Shown: positions 22,229 to 31,956 of the stretch, piece by piece
How the letters are laid out: every line of letters starts with the position of its first letter
Numbering within the stretch: the stretch's first letter is position 1
From: Cyathus striatus
Lineage: Eukaryota > Basidiomycota > Agaricomycetes > Agaricales > Nidulariaceae
NCBI GenBank assembly: GCA_025738555.1
Contig: JAOVFP010000017.1
Location: 1,178,001-1,242,000 of the forward strand
Direction: 5' to 3'
DNA length: 64,000 nucleotides
The notes under the pieces: generated by a model
What the model was told of the DNA's origin: nothing
The model's database searches: none
Seen by the model: only the letters and a program-made list of their open reading frames with translations
Made by a program: the position numbers and the translations under genes

Positions 22229-23078
22229 TCAGCTCATCGAATCCTGAAAATGCAACTCCTCTTGAACTACAGCTCGCTGTTTACCTCTAGCATGCATGGG
22301 AATAACAGTGCACGCTCTTGTTTCTGGGGATGTCAACATTATTATAGTTCTCCCATCTGTAGAAGTAACTACATGACTAGCCATAAGTACATCAAAAGGT
22401 TTCCCCAGTAACATTTGGTATGGTGGTGATGGCAAAATATGAACTTGTAAATACAGGGTTAGCTCACCCAAACTTAAGGGTACATCTCTAGCTAATCCAC
22501 AGGTTTGTTCTAAACCCCCATTCACACTTTGCATAGTTAAGCACACGTCTGGGTCCCATTGGAGTCTGCATTTCTCAGCTAATGTTCTGCTCATAGTAGC
22601 TATCTGCAAACCACTATCTAGAAGTGCATCTTCCACCAATGTATTGTTTATCTTCCCTGAGATCACCCTTAATGTTTCTGTATCCCTTGCAACAAATACA
22701 TGACATGCTCTTTCTTCCAGAGAAAAAGTGTGCAAGTACTGCATGATCGGGTCTGACACTACCCATCCTTTCTCACTTTTACTTATCAATGGGTTTGGAA
22801 GTTCCTTGTCTTCAACATAGATCCATTGAAGACTTGGTTTGCCTGGAGCCTTGTCATCCATGACTTCCTCGATCCTAGCTGCTTGCCTTTCATTAGCTAG
22901 CTTGTACTTATCATATGTGCTATTCTTAGCTAGCAGCATATGTTTCATAATGAGCTTTGCTTGTAACTCGTTCCTGACTGTCAGCGATAATCCTAAAATA
23001 TCTTTCGGTGTCAATGTGACAGGCACATCTAAAATCTTATCAACTATGTCCTCAGGCTTTGCATTTGCCTCTACTTCT
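22229..23078 (-). pseudogene. Ty3/gypsy retroviral-type aspartic protease region
   Basis: The segment upstream of RT contains LLDSGLQIATMSRTLAEKC (active-site D-S-G) and later PPYQMLLGKPFDVL, the usual second conserved block of fungal gypsy proteases, with VNGG between. The open frame extends into the inserted element at 23079, so its first about 30 codons (up to 23173) belong to the insertion, not to the retrotransposon. A linker with KPEDIVDKILDVPVTLT precedes the protease. The 21900-22229 frame continues towards RT. Confidence 0.8.
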
Positions 23079-25034
23079 GAGCTCTTTACACTTAGCCATG
23101 TGTTCTGTACGGATCCGCGTGGAATCCGTGCGGAATCCGTACGGAATTTTCGGAATCCGTGCGGAATCTGCACAGATTTTTTTCATTTTGGCAGAGGTTT
23201 TTTTGGGTCTGTACAGATTCCGCACAGATTCCGAAAATTCCGTACGGATTACGCAGAATTCCTCGGAATTCCGCATTACGGACCTGAAAATTCTGTACAG
23301 ATTCTGTACAGAATCTGTACAGAATTTTATTATACTTATTTCCTTGCATGTGACACTCTGCATTAAGCATGACACTAGGTGTTGAGTGTGATACCAGGTG
23401 TTGAGTGTGACACTATACGTTAACTGTGACACTATAAGCGTGACACTAGGTGTTGAGTGTGATACTAGGTGTTGAGTGTGACACTATACATTAAACGTGA
23501 CACTATAAGCGTGACACTAGGTGTAGAGTGTGATACTAGGTGTTGAGTGTGACACTATACATTAAACGTGACACTATAAGCGTGACACTAGGTGTAGAGT
23601 GTGATACTAGGTGTTGAGTGTGACACTAGGTGTTGAGTGTGACACTATACATTAAACGTGACACTATAAGCGTGACACTAGGTGTAGAGTGTGATACTAG
23701 GTGTTGAGTGTGACACTATACATTAAACGTGACACTATAAACGTGACACTAGGTGTAGAGTGTGATACTAGGTGTTGAGTGTGACACTATACATTAAATG
23801 TGACACTATAAGCATGACACTAGGTGTTGAGTGTGATACTAGGTGTTGAGTGTGACACTATACATAAAATGTAACACTATAAGCGTGACACTAAGTGTTG
23901 AGTGTGACACTAGGTGTTGAGTGTGACTAAGCATTGAGTGTGACTAAGCGTGATACTAAGTGTTGAGTGTGACACTAAATGTTGAGTGTGACACTATACA
24001 TTAAACATGACACTATGCATTGAGTGTGACACTAAGCATTGAGTGTGATACTAAGTATTGAGTGTGACTAAGCGTGACACTAAGTGTTGAGTGTGATACT
24101 AAGCATTGAGTGTGATACTAAGTGTTGAGTGTGACTAAGCGTGACACTAAGCGTTGAGTGTGACACTAAGTGTTGAGTGTGACTAAGCGTGACACTAAGC
24201 GTTGAGTGTGACACTAAGTGTTGAGTGTGACTAAGCATTGAGTGTGACTAAGCATGATACTAAGCATTGAGTGTGACACTAAGTGTTGAGTGTGACACTA
24301 AGCATTGAGTGTGACTAAGCGTGACACTAAGCGTTGAGTATGACACTAAGCATTGAGTGTGACACTAAGTGTTGAGTGTCACACTAAGTGTTGAGTGTCA
24401 CACTAAGTGTTGAGTGTCACACTAAGTGTTGAGTGTCACACTAAGTGTTGAGTGTCACACTAAGTGTTGAGTGTCACACTAAGTGTTGAGTGTCACACTA
24501 AACATTAGGTGTTGAGTGTGACTAAGCATTGAGTGTGACTAAGCGTGATACTAAGCATTGAGTGTGACACTAAGTGTTGAGTGTGATACTAAGTGTTGAG
24601 TGTGACTAAGCATGACACTAAGTGTTGAGTGTGACACTAAGCATTGAGTGTGACTAAGCGTGACACTAAGCGTTGAGTGTGACACTAAGCATTAAGTGTG
24701 ATACTATGCATTGAGAATGATACTATATATTGAGTGTATCATGGATTTTGTATAGTGTGACACTTTTCACCTAGGGTTACACTTGACATGTGTGACAAGG
24801 CAGCAATGCATAAATCCACACAGAATCCATGCAGAATATGTATGGAATCCATATAGAATAATTACCTGTAATAATAATAATAGCTACTATATAAATTCTG
24901 TATGGTATCTATACAGGTCTGTACAGGTCTGTACGGATCCGCACGGAGTCCGCACGGATCCGTACGGAATTTTCGGATTCCGTGCGGATTCCGTACAGAT
25001 CCGTACAGACCTCTTGGGGGAGTGTAAATTACTG
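23079..25034 (-). mobile_element. Non-autonomous hAT-like element, copy 2 (1.96 kb) inside the retrotransposon
   Basis: The flanking 8-bp duplication CTACTTCT lies at 23071-23078 and 25035-25042. The ends GAGCTCTTTACACTTAGCCA (left) and CAGTAATTTACACTCCCCCA (complement of the right) are the same as in the 7224-8803 copy, in reverse orientation. Subterminal GTACGGATCCG/CCGTACGGAATTTTCGGA words occur at both ends, and a GTTGAGTGTGACACTAAG minisatellite lies between. Removal of the element plus one duplication restores a continuous retrotransposon frame (…QRAEV / EANAKPEDIV…), which proves the insertion. Apparent frames at its edges (22.84-23.43 kb, 24.78-25.36 kb) are hybrids. Confidence 0.93.
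23345..24755 (-). repeat. GTTGAGTGTGACACTAAG minisatellite
   Basis: About 70 units of about 18-20 bp. The left part has a higher-order unit (ACTATACATTAAACGTGACA + CTATAAGCGTGACACTAGGT..) repeated five times or more between 23410 and 23900. 24360-24500 is a run of seven near-identical GTGTTGAGTGTCACACTAA units. It matches, in reverse, the core of the 7.4-8.5 kb array. Confidence 0.85.
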
Positions 25035-25042
25035 CTACTTCT

Positions 25043-27397
25043 GCTCTCTGTCTATAGGCAGGTTGCCTTTTTGGTAGTTTGTTTGCCGGTATTGGCAAGT
25101 GACCTGGACTTGGTTTTATGGGCTTTATGAATCTAAAGGGTAGCTCTGGCCCTAATAAATTATTGTTCTCTAACTCAGACACTTTTTTATGGGTTTCAAC
25201 TTTTTCTTCTTTTTTCTGGGTTTTATTTATTTTCGTTCTTTTTAGTATATTTTCTTCCTCCTCACTATCTGATTCTGTATCCACAAGCTCTCCTTCTTCT
25301 TGCTCTCTCTCCTCAAATCTGACTGCCTTTATTCTTGCACTGTCCTCTGGAGCACACATGACCTCATGCTTTTCAAGAATGATTGGTATCTTTACCAGTT
25401 CATGTCTGTATGTACTGGCTCAGTCCCTCCCCATATTCCTGCCACACGTCATTCTCTCTCTGCACTGTAGGGAACTGCAATTCTTGTATCTGCTGCTGCA
25501 AATATCTGATTTGCTCTGCAGGTTGCTCATACAAATTTACACTAGGAATCTCTCATTCCTTTCTTTTCAACATCTTATCCACTAATTCTTTATAGGGATG
25601 AGACCCTCTCAGCAATATTTCATTCGATCTGTTCAACACGATCGATCCACGCTCTTCTCTAATCACTCCCCCTTTGAGATCTTTAGCTTTGACAGGACAC
25701 AAAGCAAAACTACAAGTCCCCCCACAATAGAAACATCCTCAGAAGAAAGGCTGGCTACCCTGATTGCCCCTGCTCCAATTTCCCGCTGGCCTCTGTCCAA
25801 AATTAGACATTGCGGCTGGTGGCACTTGATTGCTTCAATATTGGTATGAAGTCCATCCTGGGCTAGGATTGGGTTGAGCTGGACAGCTCGCAGATGCCTG
25901 CATTAACACCTTTACATCCTGAATCACCTGTTGGAAACTCTGTACCTCTCTTTTGATAGATGCCATTCTACTCTCAGTACTTTTCAACAACTGCATGAAT
26001 TTAGAGTCATCAGGCTCCTCTTTTTTTACAGCTATTGGCAACTCTACAGACTTGCCTCTGCTAAATCCTCTTGATTTCTTATGCTTGCGCTTTTCCACAT
26101 ACTCCTCCTCATCTTCACTGTCCATCTCAAACGATAGTCCTCTATCATGGATGATACTGTCACACACAGATAAAACCTCGTCGAGCTTGTATGAGTCTTC
26201 AGGGTCAATCTCTGTCCCTGGAGTAGGTGTCTTTAGTGAATTGGCGATATCTAGCTGATGTCTCACCATTTCCTTCAGATCTTTATGCAATGACCACATA
26301 ATGAACTATACTTGCTCAGCATTTGATATCTGTTGTGCAATCTCTTCAGCTTCCAGCTTGAAATTACGACGGAACTCTTTCCACACTGTCTTCTGTGTTA
26401 CTCTAATTCCCCAATTCTCATGCTGCTCATCCATCAATCTCTTTAGCTTCTCTCACAAACCCATCTCATTCTCTGGATTATATTCTTGCAACATCCACTT
26501 CTTAAATTTATCCCATGTTCTATCTTCTCCTTTCCTCTCTGGGAAGCTCTTTACTTGTTTCCTTCTCAGTGAATTAGTGATGGTATTCACCATGAAATCC
26601 ACTTTCATATTATCATCAGTTATTTTATGATGTGTAAAGAGCCCTTCTAGAGAGTCTAGCCAGAATGCTACTTCACTGCCTTAACTGTTCCATTTTGGCA
26701 CATTTTTGCCATATGGATCCAGTTCAAGTGCCATGCTTTCTGATGGTTTAGGTGATGGGGAACAGGAACTCATTGTTACTGATGAAGGGGGGTTCAGACC
26801 AATGTCTGGTGATGACAGGCATGTATGCACAGTACTATGTCTAGGACTCCTGAAGGTGAACTGCCTGAAGGATGCTGAAAGGTCTGCTAATGCTCCACTA
26901 GGTTTGCTAGTGTACTCATAATCAGGTTCTCCAAAAGCTCCAGGAAACAACAATGATCCAATATCTGGGTCTGTTGATAAATCAGACAATGTCTCAAGAA
27001 GTCTTGTCTCACAAGGCTCACTTACTGATGGTCTTGACACAAATGGTAACAATGGTCTCTCTGGGGATGATAGTGCTGTCTCTGATCATCTCTGCTCTGC
27101 ACTGAGCTCTAGCTCTGGGAATGGTCTAAACTCTGGCTCTAGCTCTGTGCTCTCTCTCTTCACTGCTTTGCTCTGCGCTGCTCTCGATCTATCTCTCACT
27201 AGCTCTTTATCTAATGCTTGCTGTGCTCTACATTCTGCTTGTGTTTTGCAATCAGTTTTCTGATTCTGAGCACTACTGGACCCTGAACTCACTTGTTGAT
27301 CTGCTGCTCTGTGATGTGCTACAGCTTTGCTGGGTTTGGGTTCAGCCTCTACCACACTTTTGCCACTCTTCTTAGATTTTGGCAGAATGGCAAGCAT
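25043..27397 (-). pseudogene. Ty3/gypsy gag-like polyprotein region
   Basis: It starts at 27397 (MLAILPKSKKSGKSV). The reading frame continues with in-frame stops at 27086-27088 (TGA), 26681-26683 (TAA) and further TGA/TAG codons near 26455 and 26310. The capsid-like part includes FWLDSLEGLF, NTITNSLRRKQVKSFPERKG and WDKFKKWMLQEYNPE, typical of fungal gypsy gag. A damaged zinc knuckle (CFYCGG..CP) lies near 25720. An acidic, Lys-rich tail (EEREQEEGELVDTESDSEEE) precedes the protease junction at 25043. Each stop can be explained by one C-to-T change (CGA, CAA or CAG to a stop). Confidence 0.75.
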
Positions 27398-27399
27398 GT

Positions 27400-28780
27400 T
27401 ATTAACTTATTCAATTCACACTACTCCACAACATTAGCACTTGTATCCAGTTTACCCCCTCGCAGTGGGCTCCAGATAAAGTACCTAGTTTAGTGCAACA
27501 TAGTGTAAATGTAAATATTAATAATAAAACTCACACCATGTATGCTCACTAAGAAAGTGCTTGGTGGGTAAGACTCAGATGCAAGGTGCTTCCAGGCAAA
27601 GTAAAGTAATGAGGAGTTGTCGAAGACTGATGTTCAAGATGAAATGTGAGCTTAGCGAACAATTTGATGCATGTTTTGATGTGTGTTCCTTAATCTCGGA
27701 CTTAGCATGGGCTTATGACTTCTCACTTTTGTTGCACTCAGAATCTCTTTGCTCACACAAATATGAATGCAAACTGCTAGGTGGTATTTCTCAGGGCACA
27801 GGAGACTGCCCTCATACTACTCTATCTACCTATCAAATATCATACAGAACTACTGCTAGAGAAACTATATAGTTGATACAAATACAGTAATTTACATATT
27901 AGCTAAGCAGTAAGGTAGACGTTTAGACTGGATACATGCATCTGGGATGGACCAGAGTAATTCACGGATGTACAAACATATGAGCACCAAGAATGTGTCC
28001 ATATGGGAAGATAGCGAAGAACAATAAATTGTCCTGCAGGAAGAATGCTCCATATGGAGGCATGATGCCACACACTTTGACATGTGGAAATAGGAACCGC
28101 TGAATAAGCCTGCTGGGAATGCCAGATCTCAGACCTGGCCAGGCACCTATGGTGTGCTGATGCACAGTGCTGGTACAGCATGATTAGATAGTGGCATTTG
28201 CCATGAGTCTAAGTCCTCATGCCTTTTCCTATGATGCAATAACATATGACTTCAATATCCTAATATTAGAATAGATGTGCGCTTAGCTCAATCTCTGGTC
28301 TTACTGGTAATTATTTCCCACCAATGTCAAGAATAAGCTCTGACCTCAGTGTTTCTATTCTTAGATGCTTTTCTACTTAGGCTAGTTATGTCCCTTATTA
28401 GCACGAATCATTCCCACACTAGTTAACAGCCTGGGATCTCTACCTTAGCTACTAATTATAACCCAGATATATTATACCATTTGTAAGTAGTGCATAGAAT
28501 ATAGAAATAATGTTTTTATAGTAGGTAGAAGTACACTAGGCATATTAGTATAGATGTGTTAGAATGCTTTGAGATGGTGAGATGGTGGTGGTTGAGAAGA
28601 AAGAGAAGGGGATTGATGCATAACAATACCTTGAAAGGTGCACAGCACACACATGATCAAAAGACTAAAAATATGCAACCTTTCATTGGCTATACTGAAC
28701 ACAGATAAATATATGTCATATATGATTGGCTACAACAGGATTATGTAATCTACTTTGGCCTTCCTCTTCCCTGAAACCCA
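27400..28780. other. Unassigned region, no gene seen
   Basis: It would contain the 5' long terminal repeat of the retrotransposon, but no partner copy was found on the other side. All frames are below 105 codons without recognisable motifs. From 28200 on the sequence is AT-rich and featureless. Confidence 0.4.
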
Positions 28781-28784
28781 GCCT

Positions 28785-30255
28785 CAAGGTAGACAGTGCA
28801 GGAGAAGGGGGTGAGGGGGTGAAGACAGTGCAAGGGGAGGAGGCAAGAGGGTGGAGACAAGGGGGGAAGATGATAATGCCTGTGCAGGGAGAGGAGGTGA
28901 GGGGGAGGAGACAAATGGGAGATGATGCCTGTGCTTGTCAGTTGCGAGATGGCACAGGGGAAGGCCAGGGAGAGGAGATGATGGGAAGAAATGGCACAGG
29001 GGAAGGAGGCAAGGTGGTGGAGATGAGGAGGAAGAGACAAGGTGCAGGGGAAGAGGAAGAGGGACAGGATGAGGGGGAAGAGACAACACATGCCCATCAT
29101 TTGCAAGACAAGGTGCAGGGGAGGAGGAAGGGGGACAGGTGCTCATCCTCATCACTTGCAAGACAAGGCAGTGGGAGGAGAAAAGGGGATGGGTACTTAT
29201 CCTCATCACTTGTGAGATGAGGCAGTGGGAAGAGGAGGGGGAAGCACACTCATTACTTGTGAGACAAGGTGTGGGGGAGAAGGGTGGGGGACAGGCACTT
29301 GTCCTGATCACTTGTGAGACAAGGCAGTGCAAAGAGGAAGGGGGATGGGCACTCATCCTTGTCACTTGCAAGATGAGGCAGTGGGAGGAGGAAGGGGATG
29401 CACACTCATTGCTTGCGAGACAAGGTGCAGGGGAAAAGGATGGGGGACAGGTGCTCATCCTCATCACTTGCGAGATGAGGCAGTGGGAAGAGGAGGGGGA
29501 AGCATGCTCATTGCTTGTGAGACAAGGTGTGGGGGAGAAGGGTGGGAGATAGGCACTTGTCCTCATCACTTGCAAGATGAGGCAGTGGGAAGAGGGGGAC
29601 ACACACTCATTGCTTGCGAGACAAAGTGCAGGGGAGAAGGGTGGGGGATGGGCACTTGTCCTTGTCACTTGCAAGATGAGGCAGTGAGAAGAGGAGGGGA
29701 AGCATACTTGTTGTTTGTGAGATGAGGTGCAGGGGAGAAGGGTGGGGGATGGGTGCTCATCCTCATCACTTGTGAGACGAGGACAGAGGAGACAGCTACT
29801 GGTCTTTGTCACTTGCAAGACAAGAGGGTAGAAGAGGAGGGGAGGGGGATGGACACTTGTCCCTGTCACTTGCAAGACAGCATAGGAGGAGGAGACAAGG
29901 GGGAGGAGACTATGCCTGTGCTTGTCATTTGCAAGACAGTGCAGAGGGAGGAGACAAGGGGGAGGAGACAATGCCTGTGCAGGGGGAGGAGGTGAGGTGG
30001 TGGAGACAATGCCTGCACTTGTCATTTGCAAGACAGCACAGGGTGAGGAGGCAAGGTGGTGCAGACAATGCTTGTGCTCATTATTTGTGAGACAGTGCAG
30101 GGGGAGGAGGCCAGGGGGAGGAGACAGTGCAGGGGGAGGAGACCAGGGAGAGGAGACGACACCTGCACTCATCATTTGTGAGATGGCACAGGGTGAGGAG
30201 GCAAGGTAGTGGAGACAATGCATGTGCTTGTCATTTGCAAGACAGTGCAGGGGGA
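28785..30255 (+). repeat. G-rich minisatellite (GAGGCAGTGGGAAGAGGAGGGGG)
   Basis: About 1.45 kb of purine-rich tandem repeats on the plus strand. In 29140-29770 a composite unit of about 105-115 bp alternates CTCATCCTCATCACTTGCGA..GAGGCAGTGGGAAGAGGAGG with GAGACAAGGTGCAGGGGAGA. The flanks 28790-29060 and 29880-30250 use GGGGGAGGAGACAA units. A 479-codon minus-strand frame across it is Ser/Pro/Leu-rich repeat translation and is not called a gene. Runs of G3-G6 could form quadruplexes. Confidence 0.85.
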
Positions 30256-30259
30256 GAAG

Positions 30260-30700
30260 ATGGGATGAAAATATGAAAAAATTTACCTGTTAGTCCTGTA
30301 TGCATTCTCACATGCATGACCATTCACACTGAGCTTCCTGTGCCAACCACCTATTATTAATCTTGTAATCAATTCATTGCCTGCCAAAATGGATAGTTTG
30401 AGGTGATGATGCAAGACTGTAGTGTGGGCTTGAGGCAATGATGTGGGACCATGAGTGGGCTTGAGGCAACAAAGAAGTGGGAATATTGAGGCTGGCACTA
30501 GGCAATGAAGAGAAAATAGTGAGGTGGGCTTGAGGCAATGTCATGGGAGCTTGAGTTGTTGATATGGGAGCTTGAGTTGTTGACATGAGAGGGTGAGGCA
30601 CTGATGTGAGAGATAAAAAAATGCACTGAGAAAAGATGTACCATATGAGGAAAGTGTGATATCACTGGTGGTTATGTAGCATAGCAAAAAAGCAAATAAT
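30260..30700. repeat. Degenerate GGGCTTGAGGCAATGA repeats
   Basis: Units such as GTGGGCTTGAGGCAATGA and GGGAGCTTGAGTTGTTGA recur between 30400 and 30600. There is no coding content. Confidence 0.5.
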
Positions 30701-30702
30701 AA

Positions 30703-30785
30703 GGCTGCTTGGTGTAGTGGTATATTGTACACTTTATTCACTCATGTGATCACTCTGTACTGTGAGGGTTCAATTTGTGCTTGTT
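30703..30785 (+). ncRNA. tRNA-like SINE head or tRNA pseudogene
   Basis: GGCTGCTTGGTGTAGTGG contains a good RNA polymerase III A box (TGGTGTAGTGG, 30710-30720). GGTTCAATTTG at 30767-30777 is a B box at tRNA-like spacing, about 57 nt from the A box. The fold is not a clean cloverleaf, since the acceptor ends do not pair, so a functional tRNA is unlikely. The A box is identical to that of the SINE at 46701-47411. No poly(A) tail or target duplication could be located downstream. Confidence 0.55.
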
Positions 30786-30789
30786 GCAA

Positions 30790-31950
30790 ATTTTTTATTC
30801 TATATTAATAATACATACAACTAGTAATAGTAAGTAACTGAGCCAGTACATTAGTAAAGTAAATGTAGTCTGGTTCTGCTATATGTCCAGCTGGAGTTCA
30901 GTGTAAGGCCTGTCAGTGGCCTATGTATGAAATCATATAAAACACATAGCCACATCAGAATCTTAACAAACAATACAATGAAACACATACCAGATCACTG
31001 TGCACGCATGCTGAACAAAGCAGATTGAAGAATGGAGAAAAGTGAAGTCATTAGAATACAAAAGGTTATTCCACCAAAGTTGACACATTCCAAAACCAAC
31101 AAGTCACATGCTGGACCAACCAACACCCTCAGAACCAAACAACCCTGAAAGCAAATATCCCAATTTAGCTCAGATGACACCCATGGAATCAGACACAGCA
31201 ATCGACAATGCAGAAAAAGTGACAACACTCATCATGTGTTGCTGCATGCATCTCTCCAAAGCTATGTTTTTCTTTACTCTAATTTACTCCTTAAATTTAA
31301 ACTGATGGACCCAGTTGTGCTTGCTGAAACTCTAGTTTCCCTTCAAAAACACTTTGCATCTCACATCAGAACCCAGGTGAGTTCTGAAAGGATTTGGTCT
31401 GCCAGAATTCCTGCTGAACTGGCTGGACTCCAGGTGTACTTGAACTGGACCAGACTTGAAAAAATTAGCTGGACTTGCAGCTAAAATGAGTCCAGCTGGA
31501 GTCCACCTGGATTCCATGAACTATCTCAAAAATCCTTGGAGTCTGTCCAGATAGTCTGTGGAGTCCATGGAGTCCACATGGAGTCCAGTTGGAATGGGGG
31601 GTTAAGTATATAAGTAGTTAGACATACCTTAGAATACCTTAAGCACTGCACTGACTGTACTTCCATTCTCACAGTAGAGTACATTTTGAATTGATATTGG
31701 AATTCTAAGTACCAATCTGAAATCTGAAGTCTGTTCTGAAAGTATCTGAAAGCAATCACCCTGTTTCTTGTTAAATTACCTTGTTCCTTTTTACTATACT
31801 TGATATTCTTACACCCTCAAACTAAATATAATCTAACTAGAACTTTGTGTTCTTTGTTGGTGGTGTTAAAACTATGTAAAATAACATAATCTAAAGTTAG
31901 TCTTATCACAAGTTAAACATGATTTTGAGTGTGTATGGATACTGTATGCC
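30790..31950. other. Downstream flank of the NB-ARC gene, no gene seen
   Basis: Short frames only. Between 31390 and 31600 the words GGAGTCCA, CTGGACTCC and CCAGCTGGA recur many times in both orientations. The rest is AT-rich and may contain the 3' untranslated region of the minus-strand gene ending at 31957. Confidence 0.4.
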
Positions 31951-31956
31951 AAGAAT

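Larger units (their letters stand above)
18240..27400 (-). mobile_element. Decayed Ty3/gypsy LTR retrotransposon
   Basis: On the minus strand the order is gag (27.4-25.0 kb), aspartic protease, reverse transcriptase, RNase H and integrase (to about 18.24 kb). Integrase after RNase H places it in Ty3/gypsy. Many in-frame stops interrupt all parts. A 1956-bp hAT-like element (23079-25034) is inserted between gag and protease with a CTACTTCT duplication. I found no matching long terminal repeats in 16.4-18.2 kb or 27.4-28.7 kb. TGGAGCCCACTGCGAGG, reading minus-ward from about 27473, could be a primer-binding site. The element seems dead, and its ends are lost or too diverged to see. Confidence 0.85.

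Noticed and set aside
22839..25359. Frames joining retrotransposon sequence to RTDS/FRK-rich peptides
   Set aside because: Hybrids created by the hAT-like insertion at 23079-25034; the peptide part is translated GTACGGATCC repeat.
16400..28700. Long terminal repeats of the gypsy element
   Set aside because: Looked for matching sequence between 16.4-18.24 kb and 27.4-28.7 kb; found none by eye.
28784..30223. 479-codon minus-strand open frame
   Set aside because: It lies wholly in the G-rich minisatellite; the protein is Ser/Pro/Leu repeat and several other frames are open too.
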